64,000 nucleotides of DNA from Comamonadaceae bacterium (GTDB taxonomy: Bacteria > Pseudomonadota > Gammaproteobacteria > Burkholderiales > Burkholderiaceae_C): the NCBI GenBank assembly GCA_027484105.1, contig JAIXUG010000025.1, forward strand, positions 62,001-126,000. Direction: 5' to 3'. The notes under the pieces were generated by a model. That model was not told the DNA's origin and made no database searches. It saw nothing but the letters and a program-made list of their open reading frames with translations. Below are positions 1-9,361 of this stretch, in pieces; position 1 is the first letter of the stretch; every line of letters starts with the position of its first letter. A program made the position numbers and the translations under genes.

Positions 1-306
1 AAAGGTGGTCGGAAAACCAACGGCGTGCCCGGTGTCCTTGATGGCCTGCGGGATGCCGTGCAGCCAGCCCCGCGACTGACCTTTCGCCAGCTCGGCGTCG
101 CACTGGCGTGCCTGTGCCAACAAAGAGTCGGGCAGGGCCAGGTTGACGATGGCGTTGAAGCGCGGGTTCAGTTGCTCTATGCGGTGCAAGTAGGCTTGCA
201 TCACCTCATGACACGACACCTTTCTCGAGTGGATGGCATCAGCGAGGGCGGTGGCATCCAAGTCGGTCAGATTGGAGTCTGGTTCTGTGCACTTCATGTT
301 TGTCAT
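1..306 (-). CDS. Amidase (amidase signature family), N-terminal part, cut by window edge
   Basis: Reading the minus strand from an ATG at 306 gives 102 codons without a stop to the window edge. The protein starts MTNMKCTEPDSNLTDLDATA and reaches LHGIPQAIKDT...GFPTT, which matches the amidase-signature segment LxGIPxxxKD, where the Lys is the first catalytic residue of the Ser-cisSer-Lys triad. The two serines would lie outside the window. It follows a Bug receptor on the same strand and may be co-transcribed with it. Family members hydrolyse amides such as acyl amides or Glu-tRNA amide partners; the substrate cannot be told. A second ATG at 297 is possible. Confidence 0.8.
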   Translation of the reverse strand, partial: MTNMKCTEPDSNLTDLDATALADAIHSRKVSCHEVMQAYLHRIEQLNPRFNAIVNLALPDSLLAQARQCDAELAKGQSRGWLHGIPQAIKDTGHAVGFPTTF

Positions 307-368
307 GCGCCAACGCTCTGCATGGGTTTGGATGGCCTGAAGAACTGTTTAGACGCTTTTGGAAGATA

Positions 369-398
369 ACCCCATGAGCTGGAATGCTCAAATGGGGT
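369..398. other. Inverted repeat between Bug gene and amidase
   Basis: ACCCCAT (369-375) pairs with ATGGGGT (392-398), and GAGC (376-379) pairs with GCTC (386-389), leaving a 6-base loop and an AA bulge. No T-run follows on either strand, so it is not a clear terminator. Lying just after the Bug stop codon, it could stabilise or process the upstream message and lower amidase expression. This is inference. Confidence 0.35.
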
Positions 399-413
399 CT
401 GAAAGCGGCAGCG

Positions 414-1406
414 TCACTGCGGCTGCGACTGCAAATTGATGCTCTTGGCGATCGCGTTGTAACTCTTGATCTCGAAGCCATAAATCCTGTCGAGTTCTCC
501 CAGCGTTCTTGGGGCAAGGATGGCGTTACCAGTCCCCTCCAGATCTCGGCGAAGAGTGGGATTTTGCATGGCGTCATAAGCGGCCTTGTTCAAACGATCT
601 GCAACGCTGTAGGGCGTTGATTTGTGCGCAACCAACCCGGCCCACAATCCAAACTCCATGTCGCTCAGTCCTGGCATCGCTGCCATGGCAGGGTATTGAG
701 CAAACAAGGGGTGGGGCGATTTGGCCGTAATGGCAATGCCTCTGAGCTTGCCATCGGCGATGGTGGACATGACCGTTCCCGCCATGGGCAGGAAGGCGAA
801 ATCAATCGTGCCACCGATCAAGTCAGGAATCACGTTGGCTATGCCGCGATAGGGGACATGCAACAATTTGGTGTTGGTCAATTGGGCCAGTTTTTCACCC
901 GCCAGGTGGTACAAAGAGCCAGGACCCACACTTCCATAGGAGAGCGGCTTGGCCGAGGACTTGCGTGCCAGCCCGATGAACTCCTCCATGTTTTTGACGT
1001 CCAATCCCGGCCTCACAGCCAAAATCGTGCTGGTCCCCACAAGCTGCGCAACCAGTCGCAAATCTTCTGGTTTGTAGCGTATGCCTTGAATGGCCAAAGG
1101 CGTGAGAATCAGCTCCATGGGGCTGGCCAAAATCACGCTGCTGCCATCGGCAGGTGCGCTCAGGGCTTTCATCACGCCAATAGAGCCTCCGGCGCCCCCA
1201 ACGTTATCGATGATCACGGTTTGTCCCAACTTACTGCCCAGCTCAGGCTGAAGTTTTCTGGCCACAAAATCCGATGCCCCCCCTGCGGGATAGGGCACGA
1301 TCATGTTCAAGTTCTTATTCTGCGCAAGGGCGTGGTTCGAGATCAGACTGGCACCCACGGGCAGGGCAAGCATGGTGTTGATGATCTGGCGACGAGAAAC
1401 GGTCAT
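414..1406 (-). CDS. Bug/TctC-family periplasmic substrate-binding protein
   Basis: 330 residues, the usual Bug-receptor length. An N-terminal signal (RRQIINTMLALPVGASLI...ALAQ) precedes the mature start NLNMIVPYPAGGASDF, the family's conserved first strand and PAGG loop. The segments YGSVGPGS, HVPYRG and DLIGGTIDFAF are also family hallmarks. Such receptors bind carboxylates, amino acids or other small acids, and most are orphans without a nearby transporter, as here: no TctA or TctB is present. An AGGAG ribosome site sits just before the ATG. The ligand is unknown; the neighbouring amidase hints at an amide-derived acid. Confidence 0.9.
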   Translation of the reverse strand: MTVSRRQIINTMLALPVGASLISNHALAQNKNLNMIVPYPAGGASDFVARKLQPELGSKLGQTVIIDNVGGAGGSIGVMKALSAPADGSSVILASPMELILTPLAIQGIRYKPEDLRLVAQLVGTSTILAVRPGLDVKNMEEFIGLARKSSAKPLSYGSVGPGSLYHLAGEKLAQLTNTKLLHVPYRGIANVIPDLIGGTIDFAFLPMAGTVMSTIADGKLRGIAITAKSPHPLFAQYPAMAAMPGLSDMEFGLWAGLVAHKSTPYSVADRLNKAAYDAMQNPTLRRDLEGTGNAILAPRTLGELDRIYGFEIKSYNAIAKSINLQSQPQ

Positions 1407-1562
1407 GTCTAGCTCCTGGGTTTGTTTAAACGGACCAAGTTTTCAAGGGAATCCAAATCGAATCCTTGGGCTGGGCTAGTCTGAGACCTGACAAACTGAA
1501 GCACTATCAAAAAAGCGCAAAACTCAGATCGGTGATTCCCTAAGTGTTCTCACACTTGGCCG

Positions 1563-2558
1563 TCATTTTTTCGCGCGAGACAAACTGGTCGAAGGTAACT
1601 CATTGAACATTTGTTTGTAGTCTTGAGAAAATTGACTCATGTGCCAAAAGCCCCAGTGCGAGGCAATGTCCTGGATGGTCACGCCTGGCGCGGCTTGGCG
1701 CAAGGCGCGGCGTACGCTGTTCAGGCGCAGTGAGCGCAGGTATTTGATGGGCGTGGTGCCCAGCACGTCCTGAAAACAGTAGTTGAGCTTGCGTCGGCTC
1801 GTGCCCACGCGGCTGCAGACTTCGAGGATGGACAGCGGCTCGTCGGCGTGGCCCATCATCAATTCACAGGCACGGTCGACCAGTTTCTTGCGCCGCTCCA
1901 GGGATGGCAGTTCGGAGGTGTCGACCTTCGCAGGCAAAGCTTCCAGCCACTCCATCAGGATCTCATCGCGCAATTGGCGCAGGGCCTGTGGGTCGTGTTG
2001 GCGGTGCGCCAACACGCTGGCTTGGTCCAACACCATCAGCTGCAGGTCGCGCAGGGTTTGTGCTTTGATGTCGGTGGTGGGCAGCACCAGCTGTTTTTCA
2101 AGCCAATGGGCCAGGGGCTTTTGGTACATGCGCTCCCACAGCGGGTTGAGCAAGCTGCGGTTGACGACCACTGCAATCAGTGTGAAATGGGGCGGGGTGG
2201 TCAGGTCCACTTCGTCGCCTTTGCCACACATGATGGCGTGGGCGGGTACCCGCTGGCCGTTGAAAAACAGGTCTGAGGAGTCCTGCAGCGCCATAGCAAA
2301 CCCATAAACGCTCTCGTCGAGCCGCCCGCGCTGGCGCAAAGCGATGTTGGTGTCCTCTCGCAGCAGGGTGACTTCTGGCAAAGCCACCTGGTGGATCCGT
2401 CCCTTGAACTGCCCCGGCGAGAGCTGCTCGTACTGCAGCGCCCAGCCCTGCTGGGCCTGGGCGTGTTGGTCCATGTCCTGGGTGTCCAGCACCTGGACCC
2501 AGTTTGCATCGGGGGCGGGGGAACTCATGGATGGCAGAAAAAGCTCAAATGAATGCAC
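1563..2558 (-). CDS. AraC-family transcriptional regulator
   Basis: 331 residues. The first two thirds form a sensor domain with no obvious family motif. The C-terminal part (about residues 225-331) is an AraC DNA-binding domain with two helix-turn-helix units: SILEVCSRVGTSRRKLNYCF and the region IQDIASHWGFWHMSQFSQDYK, whose GFxxxSxFSxxYK pattern is the AraC signature. It is divergent from the nine-gene amine operon, 121 bp away, which makes it the likely activator of that operon. The layout resembles AraC regulators such as EutR or OruR that respond to an amine or amino acid. An alternative start is the second ATG ten codons in. Confidence 0.88.
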   Translation of the reverse strand: MHSFELFLPSMSSPAPDANWVQVLDTQDMDQHAQAQQGWALQYEQLSPGQFKGRIHQVALPEVTLLREDTNIALRQRGRLDESVYGFAMALQDSSDLFFNGQRVPAHAIMCGKGDEVDLTTPPHFTLIAVVVNRSLLNPLWERMYQKPLAHWLEKQLVLPTTDIKAQTLRDLQLMVLDQASVLAHRQHDPQALRQLRDEILMEWLEALPAKVDTSELPSLERRKKLVDRACELMMGHADEPLSILEVCSRVGTSRRKLNYCFQDVLGTTPIKYLRSLRLNSVRRALRQAAPGVTIQDIASHWGFWHMSQFSQDYKQMFNELPSTSLSRAKK

Positions 2559-2679
2559 AGAGTTTGCCTCTGAATAGCGCAGAGGCTTTTTCGTGAAAAC
2601 CCGGGGTGTACGTTGCCCAAACTTGATAGCGCTTGGTTCCCCAACTCATTAGCATGGACAACAGTTTGAAAGTGACCCA

Positions 2680-3408
2680 ATGACACGACGCATGGCCGTT
2701 TTATTGACCAACGACGACACCTCAGCCTTTGCTGCGGATTTTCCGAACGACGGGCTCAAGGTGGTGCAGTTGCTGCAACCCCTGCAGCCCAATTGGTCTT
2801 TTGAGGTCGTGTCGGTCAAGGACGGGGTGTTGCCCGCGAGCCCCGAGGCCTATGACGGTTATGTCATCACCGGCAGCCCGGCCTCGGTCAACGACGACAG
2901 CCTGACCTGGGTGGGGCCTCTGCTGGCTTTCATCCGGGCCGTGCACGACGCACGCCAGCCACTGATCGGCTTGTGTTTTGGCCACCAGGCGGTGGCCCGG
3001 GCGCTGGGCGGGCAGGTGGCGCGTAATGCCGCAGGCTGGGGCCTGGGCACAGCGCCGACGCACTGGCATGTAGAACGCCCCTGGATGTCGCCACCCCAGG
3101 CCACCACCACCTTGATGGCTGCGCACAACGAGCAGGTCATCCGAATGCCTGAAGGTGCGGTGTGTCTGGGCGGCAGTGAGTTTTGCCCCATCGGCTCGAT
3201 GCAGATCGGCCAGCACATCTGGACCACCCAGTTCCACCCCGAGATGCCGCTGGTGTTCATGCAGGCCTTGCTGGGTTACTTGGCTGACAAGCTCGATGCC
3301 GACACCATGGCCCGTGCCCATACCAGCCTGAACAACCCAGCCGATGTGCCGTTGTTTGGGCAATGGATGGCGCAATTTTTTGAACACGCAATGAAAAACC
3401 CACAATGA
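2680..3408 (+). CDS. Class I glutamine amidotransferase-like hydrolase (putative gamma-glutamyl amide hydrolase)
   Basis: 242 residues, a stand-alone GATase1 domain. The nucleophile elbow is LIGLCFGHQ with Cys99; His186 and Glu188 in QFHPEM complete the triad. First gene of the operon, sharing ATGA with the P450 start. Related stand-alone domains beside glutamine-synthetase-like ligases (AtdA2 of aniline degradation, PuuD of putrescine degradation, the hydrolase of the isopropylamine pathway) remove the gamma-glutamyl group after oxidation. I infer that role here. A GMP-synthase-like label would be generic only; no synthase domain is attached. Confidence 0.82.
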   Translation: MTRRMAVLLTNDDTSAFAADFPNDGLKVVQLLQPLQPNWSFEVVSVKDGVLPASPEAYDGYVITGSPASVNDDSLTWVGPLLAFIRAVHDARQPLIGLCFGHQAVARALGGQVARNAAGWGLGTAPTHWHVERPWMSPPQATTTLMAAHNEQVIRMPEGAVCLGGSEFCPIGSMQIGQHIWTTQFHPEMPLVFMQALLGYLADKLDADTMARAHTSLNNPADVPLFGQWMAQFFEHAMKNPQ

Positions 3409-4670
3409 CCGTTTGGCACCCCACCGACGATGGCCACGCCGACTTGGCTGACCACGACAGTTATGTGAACGGCACGCCGCACAACACCTTCAAGCGCCTG
3501 CGCGACGAAGATCCCATGGCCTGGTGCAACTGGGCCGATGGCAAGGGCTTTTGGTCGGTCACGCGGCATGCCGATATTTTGGAGCTCAACCGCAACCACC
3601 AGCGCTTGTCTTCGGCGCAGGGCATCCGCATGGAAGACCAGTCGCACGAGGAGTACATGGCACGGCGCACCTTCCAAGAGACCGATCCGCCCGAGCACAC
3701 CCGCACCCGTATGTTGGTGGCCAAGGCCTTTTCCAAGCCCATGATGGCCTTGTACGAAGACCAGATCCGAGAGCTCTGTGTAGGTATCCTCGATCAGGCT
3801 CTGGCGCTGGGCGAGTTTGACGCCACGCACCACATTGCCCGCCAGCTGCCGATGCGCATGCTTGGGCGCATTGCGGGCCTGCCCGAAGAAGACCTGGATT
3901 GGCTGGTGGACAAGGGCGACGCGCTCATGGCCAACACCGACAGCGATTTCACCTCTCATGTGGTCGACAAGATGGACACCGAGGCCTACCGCTTCATGCC
4001 ATTCCGCTCGCCTGCTGGGGCTGACCTGTTCGATTACGCGGCCCAAATGATGGAGCGCAAGCGCGCAGCGGGCGATACCAGCGGCGTGCTGCACCTCATC
4101 ACCCAGCCCGACGCGCAGGGCAATGTGATCAGTGACACCGAATTTCGCAACTTCTTTTGCCTGCTGGTGGCTGCAGGCAACGACACCACACGCTATTCGA
4201 TCGCTGCCGCCTTGCATGCGCTGGCCAACCAGCCAGGCCTGATGGCGCAGCTCAAGGCGGTGCAAGGTGAAGCCGCTTGGGAGGGTGTGGCCGACGAGTT
4301 CATCCGCTGGGCATCACCCGCCACGCATTTCCGCCGCACCGCGACCGAGGACTTCGAGTACCACGGCAAACAGATCAAGGCGGGCGACAAGGTGCTGCTC
4401 TGGTTCATCTCGGGCAACCGAGATGAGCGGGCCTTTGAGAAGCCGTTCACCGTTGACTTGAGCCGGGGCGTGAACCGCCACTTGGCGTTCGGGCAGGGCG
4501 GGGCGCATGCCTGTTTGGGCATGTGGCTGGCCCGGCTGGAGTTGCGTGTCTTGATGCAGGAACTGATCAAACGGGTGGACCGCATCGAGCAGACCGCACC
4601 GCACGCCTTTTTGCGTTCCAACTTTGTCTCTGGCATCAAGCGTTTGCCGGTGCGCATGCACCTCATCTGA
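3405..4670 (+). CDS. Cytochrome P450 (bacterial class I type)
   Basis: 421 residues, soluble, with no membrane anchor. The haem-binding loop is FGQGGAHACLG with Cys370 as the axial thiolate ligand. The I-helix oxygen-activation motif reads AAGNDTT, and EFIRW supplies an ExxR-like K-helix. The WxxxRxxD entry segment near residue 50 (FWSVTRHADI) is typical of ferredoxin-dependent P450s. It is preceded by the amidotransferase (4-bp overlap) and followed after 11 bp by the ligase; a 2Fe-2S ferredoxin is two genes on. A ferredoxin reductase is missing from the cluster. Likely substrate: a gamma-glutamylated amine made by the next gene (inference). Confidence 0.93.
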   Translation: MTVWHPTDDGHADLADHDSYVNGTPHNTFKRLRDEDPMAWCNWADGKGFWSVTRHADILELNRNHQRLSSAQGIRMEDQSHEEYMARRTFQETDPPEHTRTRMLVAKAFSKPMMALYEDQIRELCVGILDQALALGEFDATHHIARQLPMRMLGRIAGLPEEDLDWLVDKGDALMANTDSDFTSHVVDKMDTEAYRFMPFRSPAGADLFDYAAQMMERKRAAGDTSGVLHLITQPDAQGNVISDTEFRNFFCLLVAAGNDTTRYSIAAALHALANQPGLMAQLKAVQGEAAWEGVADEFIRWASPATHFRRTATEDFEYHGKQIKAGDKVLLWFISGNRDERAFEKPFTVDLSRGVNRHLAFGQGGAHACLGMWLARLELRVLMQELIKRVDRIEQTAPHAFLRSNFVSGIKRLPVRMHLI

Positions 4671-4681
4671 AAGGAACCACC

Positions 4682-5974
4682 ATGTCACATGTTCAAGAGC
4701 GCCTGCGAGTGCTGTTTTGCGACCACTTGGCCATCGCAAGGGGCAAATACGTTCCGCTCAAGCCGGGTCAGGGCGGCGGTGCCCGTTTTTGCCGGGGCAC
4801 TTTTGGCGTGACTTACGAAAAAGAGCTGATCCCGGCCCCGGGCGCGATGGTCATGGAAGGCCTGCCCGACATGGAAGCCGTTTATTCCCCCGAGGACATC
4901 CGCCCCGGCTGGCAGCCGTTCACCCAAGTGGCCATTGGCGACCTCAAAGCCAACGATGGCACGCCCCTGCCCATGTGCGGGCGCAGCGCCTTGAAGCGCG
5001 CTGTGGCCGACTGGCAGGCCATGGGCTATGACCCAATGGTGGGCATCGAGCTCGAAGCTTTTGCCTTCCAGATCGAGCCCGACGGCTCGCTCAAGCCTTA
5101 TGACACGCCTGCGGCCCATGTGTATGCCACAGGCCCCTTTTCCGACCCGAGAGGCTTCACCGACGCCCTGTGGGAAAAGGCCACGGCAGCGGGTTTTCGC
5201 ATTGACAGCATGAACACAGAGTACGACTCGCCACAATTCGAACTCACGCTCAGTTATGACCGCGCCGTCAAGGCCGTGGATGACATCTTCTTGTTCCGGC
5301 TGCTTGCGCGTGAAGTCGCTTTTCAGCACGGCATCGTGCTGACCTTCATGCCCAAACCCATCCTCACCGTGGGCGGCAGCGGCGTCCACATCAACTTCAG
5401 CCTCCGTGATGGCCAAGGCCATAACGCGATCTCCGGCGGGTCTGATGCCCGCCAATTCAATGCCTTGACGTTAGGCTGTACCGCAGGGCTCATGCACCAC
5501 CACCAGGCGCTGGCTGGGTTGTTGGCCCCCAGCGCCAACTCTTACCAACGTCTGCAACCGGCGAGCCTCTCGGGCTTCTGGCAAAACTGGGCGGTGGACC
5601 ACCGGGGTGTGACGGTGCGCCTGTCGGCCGAATCGGGCCCGGGTGCCCGCATCGAGCACCGCATGGGCGACGCTGCGGCCAATCCTTACACCCACACGGC
5701 TGCAGTGTTGCAAGCGGCGCGCCTGGGCGTGGCCAATGCTTATGCACTCCAACCCTTCGAAACGGGCGACTGCCTCGAAAACAAAGACGCCACCCAGAGC
5801 GTGGCCCAAACCTTGGCCGGTGCCTTGGATGCACTCGAAGCCGACACAGCCCTCACCCAGGCCCTGGGCGAGGGCCTGGTCGCCAACCATGTGGGCATCA
5901 AGCGCCACGAGATTGACCGCACGGCAGGCCTGGAAGGCGATGCCCTGCGCGACTACTACATCCGATTCATCTGA
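4682..5974 (+). CDS. Glutamine-synthetase-like gamma-glutamyl amine ligase
   Basis: 430 residues from the ATG at 4682, chosen because AAAGGAAC lies just upstream and MSHVQERLRVLF begins a normal GS N-domain; the frame is open further 5' but inside the P450 gene. GS core signatures are visible: GIELEAFAF for a metal-binding Glu, VGGSGVHINFSL for the GxGxHxH-like metal/ammonia loop, and RIEHRMGDAAANPY for the C-terminal RxE..xxAxxNPY motif. It resembles PuuA/IpuC-type enzymes that join glutamate to an amine using ATP rather than true GlnA, which is longer and has an adenylylation site. The context (hydrolase, P450, ferredoxin) supports amine activation. Confidence 0.85.
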   Translation: MSHVQERLRVLFCDHLAIARGKYVPLKPGQGGGARFCRGTFGVTYEKELIPAPGAMVMEGLPDMEAVYSPEDIRPGWQPFTQVAIGDLKANDGTPLPMCGRSALKRAVADWQAMGYDPMVGIELEAFAFQIEPDGSLKPYDTPAAHVYATGPFSDPRGFTDALWEKATAAGFRIDSMNTEYDSPQFELTLSYDRAVKAVDDIFLFRLLAREVAFQHGIVLTFMPKPILTVGGSGVHINFSLRDGQGHNAISGGSDARQFNALTLGCTAGLMHHHQALAGLLAPSANSYQRLQPASLSGFWQNWAVDHRGVTVRLSAESGPGARIEHRMGDAAANPYTHTAAVLQAARLGVANAYALQPFETGDCLENKDATQSVAQTLAGALDALEADTALTQALGEGLVANHVGIKRHEIDRTAGLEGDALRDYYIRFI

Positions 5975-6003
5975 AACGACTCGAATCATAGAAAGACTGC
6001 AAC

Positions 6004-6318
6004 ATGCCTCAAGTCCACTGGCTCATGAGCAATGACGATCGCGTGAGCGTCGACGTCAACGAAGGCACCAACCTGATGGATGCAGCCCAGTTTGCCGGCG
6101 TTGCAGGCATCGCCGGCGAATGTGGTGGTTGCCTGTCGTGTGCCACCTGCCACGTTTATGTCGATCAGGCTTGGCTGCAGGCCTGCCCGCCCATGGGTGA
6201 TGTCGAAAACGCCATGCTGGACGTGGTGATCGCACCGCGCACTGTGCAGTCGCGGTTGTCTTGCCAGCTCATCGCATCCAAGGCTTTGGATGGGGTGGTT
6301 CTGCGGGTGCCGCAATGA
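6004..6318 (+). CDS. 2Fe-2S ferredoxin (adrenodoxin/putidaredoxin type)
   Basis: 104 residues. Cluster ligands are Cys40, Cys46, Cys49 and Cys87, the C-x5-C-x2-C...C spacing of vertebrate-type ferredoxins; ECGGCLSCATCHVYV and RLSCQL are the diagnostic blocks. Extra cysteines at 43 and 61 are not ligands in the family. It most likely passes electrons to the P450 two genes upstream. Reducing power must come from a reductase encoded elsewhere. Confidence 0.92.
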   Translation: MPQVHWLMSNDDRVSVDVNEGTNLMDAAQFAGVAGIAGECGGCLSCATCHVYVDQAWLQACPPMGDVENAMLDVVIAPRTVQSRLSCQLIASKALDGVVLRVPQ

Positions 6319-6359
6319 TCTGTAAATGTCGGTGAAATTTCAACATGGAGGAGATCTGA

Positions 6360-7826
6360 ATGACTGAGCAAGTACTCAAGCGCGATCAATTGGGGGTCGC
6401 TTCGGTGGTTTTTTTTGTGGTGGCCGCTGCAGCCCCATTGGTGGGCATGACCGGCGCCGTACCGCTGGCCATGGTGCTGGGCAATGGGGCGGCGGTGCCG
6501 GGAGCGTACCTGCTGGTGGGCTTGGTCCTGCTGCTGTTCAGCGTGGGCTACACCAGCATGAGTCTGCGCATCACCAATGCGGGGGCCTTTTTTGCCTACA
6601 TCGGCGCTGGCTTGGGCGCTCGTGCTGGCTTGGGCGCAGCGTACACATCCTTGTTGGCTTATTGGGCCATCCAAGTGGCCATTTACGGCTTTTTTGGTGG
6701 CCTGATGAACATGCTGTGGGGCCTGATGCCTTGGTGGGCGTGGTCGCTGCTGGCGTGCGCTTTGGTCACGGCCCTGTCGTGTCGGCATGTGGAGGTCGGT
6801 GCTCGGGTTCTGGGAGTGCTCTTGGTGCTGGAGATGCTGTGTCTCTTGATCACCGCCATGGCCATTTTTGCCAGCAAGGGCCTGGGTGCCGTGCCATGGG
6901 CTGCTGCTTTTTCGCCCACTGCTATTTTCAGCGGTGGGCTGGGGGGGGCCAGCGGCATTGCCTTGGCCTTTGCGGTGGCCTCTTTCATTGGATTTGAAGC
7001 CACGGCCATTTACAGCGAAGAATCGAAGGACCCACAAAAAACCGTGGGCAAGGCCACTTATTGGGCTGTGGGCTTGATCACCGTGTTTTTTGCCCTGACC
7101 ACCTTGGCCATGGTGACGGCCTTGGGGGCAGACCAAGCCGTGGACGAGGTGCTCAAGCGCAGCACAGTCGATGGCAAGCCGCTGACCGATCCGGCTGCCG
7201 TCTTGTTTTCTTTGGCCGAGCAGTACGTTGGCCCCTGGATGAGTCAAGCCATGGGCTTGCTGGTGCTCAGCAGCCTTTTTGCAGGTTTGCTGGCTTTCCA
7301 AAATGCCGCAGCCCGTTACGCTTTTGCGTTGGCCCGCGTGGGGGCCTTGCCCCGTGCATGGCATCGGGTCAATGGTGCAGGAGCGCCGATCATGGCTTCT
7401 TTGCTGACCACGGGCGTCGCGCTGCTGTGTATGGTGTTGTCGGCCATGTCTGGTTTTGACCCCATGCTCAAAGTGTTTGCTTGGGGCAGTGGAGTGGCTG
7501 TTGTGGCTATTTTGACCATTGAGATTGCTGTGTGCTTTGCTGTTTGGTCCTTCTTCAGCAAGCAGCCAGGTCTGGTCAATGCTTGGCGCAGCACAGTCGC
7601 CCCATGGCTTTCGGCTCTGCTGATGAGTGTGGGTTTGTATTTGCTGGTTTCACGCTTTGGCTTGCTCACGGGGGAAGTGTTGGAAGGCGTGGATCCAGCC
7701 ACCAGCGCCTGGGGCTTGAATGCGCTGGGTTGGTCTTTGCTTTGCCTGCCTTATGTGGTTTTTGTGCTGGGCATGCTGCTTGCGCCCAAACTTGGGCTAT
7801 TCGAGGAAGACTTGCTCAAACGCTGA
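6360..7826 (+). CDS. APC-family amino acid/amine permease
   Basis: 488 residues with about twelve hydrophobic segments. The first (VASVVFFVVAAAAPLVGMTGAVP) and the following GAVPGAYLLVG match the APC superfamily entry region, and the segment SFIGFEATAIYSEES matches the GFExxAxxxEE motif of helix 6 seen in PuuP/EAT-like carriers. A strong GGAGGA ribosome site precedes the ATG. As the only transporter in the operon it probably imports the amine or amino acid that the ligase acts on. Confidence 0.88.
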   Translation: MTEQVLKRDQLGVASVVFFVVAAAAPLVGMTGAVPLAMVLGNGAAVPGAYLLVGLVLLLFSVGYTSMSLRITNAGAFFAYIGAGLGARAGLGAAYTSLLAYWAIQVAIYGFFGGLMNMLWGLMPWWAWSLLACALVTALSCRHVEVGARVLGVLLVLEMLCLLITAMAIFASKGLGAVPWAAAFSPTAIFSGGLGGASGIALAFAVASFIGFEATAIYSEESKDPQKTVGKATYWAVGLITVFFALTTLAMVTALGADQAVDEVLKRSTVDGKPLTDPAAVLFSLAEQYVGPWMSQAMGLLVLSSLFAGLLAFQNAAARYAFALARVGALPRAWHRVNGAGAPIMASLLTTGVALLCMVLSAMSGFDPMLKVFAWGSGVAVVAILTIEIAVCFAVWSFFSKQPGLVNAWRSTVAPWLSALLMSVGLYLLVSRFGLLTGEVLEGVDPATSAWGLNALGWSLLCLPYVVFVLGMLLAPKLGLFEEDLLKR

Positions 7827-7859
7827 AATTCTCCAGATCACTTTATTCACCAAAACACG

Positions 7860-9344
7860 ATGAAACAAGCCGACATCGACGACCAGCGCCACCGATCACT
7901 GCCAGATGCTCAACTGCTGGTGGGAGGGCAGTGGCAAGCGGCGCAAAGCGGGCAAACGTTGGACGTGGTCTCACCCATTGATGGGCGTATGCTGTGCCAA
8001 ATGGCGCAGGCCGGTGCCGTGGATGTGGATGCTGCGGTGCACGCAGCCCGCGCTGCTTTCGAATGTGGCCCCTGGCCACGCATGGCCCCAGCTGAGCGCA
8101 AAAAAATCCTGCACCGCATTGCCGACCGCATTGAGGCGCACCACACCGAGCTGGCGGTGCTGGGGGTGCGCGACAACGGCACCGAAATCGCCATGGCCTG
8201 GAAGGCCGAGCCGGGCAGCGCGGCGGGCACTTTCCGTTATTACGCCGAGTGCGTGGACAAGATCAACGGCGAGATCGCCCCCACGCCTGAGGGCACCTTG
8301 GGACTGATCCACAAGGAGCCCGTGGGCGTGGTTGCGGCCATCGTGCCGTGGAACTTTCCGCTCATGATCGGCGCCTGGAAGATCGCCCCCGCGCTGGCGG
8401 CGGGCAACTCGGTGGTGCTCAAGCCGTCTGAAGACGCCTCGCTGGCTTTGCTGCGTCTGGCGCAGCTGTGTCTGGACGCGGGCTTGCCTCCGGGCGTGCT
8501 CAATGTGGTCACCGGCACTGGGGCAGAGGCGGGCGATGCGCTGGCGAGGCACATGGACGTGGACATCCTGACTTTCACGGGCTCCGGCCCCGTAGGACGT
8601 CTTTTGCTCAAAGCTTCGGCCGAATCCAACCTCAAGCGGGTTTATTTGGAACTGGGCGGCAAGTCGCCCAACATTGTTTTTGACGATGCGGTCGATCTGG
8701 CGCAGGCCGCCAAAGTCTCGGCCATGGGCATCTTCCGCAACAGTGGGCAAGTGTGTGTCGCGGGCTCGCGCCTTTTGGTGCAGCGCTCGGTGCACGAGGA
8801 ATTAGTGGATCGTCTGCACAAGATCGCGGCTAGCGTGCGCGTGGGTGACCCGCTCGATGTGACGACCGAGATCGGTGCGGTGAGCAGCGCCCGCCAGTTG
8901 GCCAAAAACCTGGCGGCGGTGCAGGCTGCGCAGGAGCAGGGTGCTCGCTTGCGTGTGGGGGGCGGTGTGCTGCAGCCTGTCGCGGGGGGCAGCTACATGG
9001 CGCCAGCCTTGTTCGACGCTGTGACGCCCGACATGACCCTCGCCAGAGAAGAAATCTTTGGTCCGGTGCTGGCGGTGATGTCTTTTGACGATGAAGACGA
9101 CGCGGTGCGCCTGGCCAACGATTCGAACTATGGCCTGGCTTCTGCCGTGTGGACCGGCAGTCTTTCTCGCGCCCACCGCATGGTACGCGCCATCAAGGCC
9201 GGGGTGGTGCACGTCAACACCTATGGCGGCCCGGACATCACCGTGCCGCTGGGCGGCGTTCGTCAGTCGGGCAACGGGCACGACAAGTCCATGCACGCCT
9301 TGGACAAATACTTGGACCTGAAAACGGCCTGGATTCAGCTGTGA
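7860..9344 (+). CDS. NAD(P)-dependent aldehyde dehydrogenase
   Basis: 494 residues, the standard ALDH length. Asn165 (PWNFP), general base Glu264 (LELGGKSPN), catalytic Cys299 (GQVCVAG) and the EEIFGPV motif are all present. It is similar in style to PuuC and other broad amino-aldehyde/aliphatic aldehyde dehydrogenases. In the proposed pathway it would oxidise the aldehyde released after P450 oxidation or after transamination. The preceding permease gene ends 33 bp upstream. Confidence 0.93.
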   Translation: MKQADIDDQRHRSLPDAQLLVGGQWQAAQSGQTLDVVSPIDGRMLCQMAQAGAVDVDAAVHAARAAFECGPWPRMAPAERKKILHRIADRIEAHHTELAVLGVRDNGTEIAMAWKAEPGSAAGTFRYYAECVDKINGEIAPTPEGTLGLIHKEPVGVVAAIVPWNFPLMIGAWKIAPALAAGNSVVLKPSEDASLALLRLAQLCLDAGLPPGVLNVVTGTGAEAGDALARHMDVDILTFTGSGPVGRLLLKASAESNLKRVYLELGGKSPNIVFDDAVDLAQAAKVSAMGIFRNSGQVCVAGSRLLVQRSVHEELVDRLHKIAASVRVGDPLDVTTEIGAVSSARQLAKNLAAVQAAQEQGARLRVGGGVLQPVAGGSYMAPALFDAVTPDMTLAREEIFGPVLAVMSFDDEDDAVRLANDSNYGLASAVWTGSLSRAHRMVRAIKAGVVHVNTYGGPDITVPLGGVRQSGNGHDKSMHALDKYLDLKTAWIQL

Positions 9345-9361
9345 TTTTGAAAGCAATCGAT

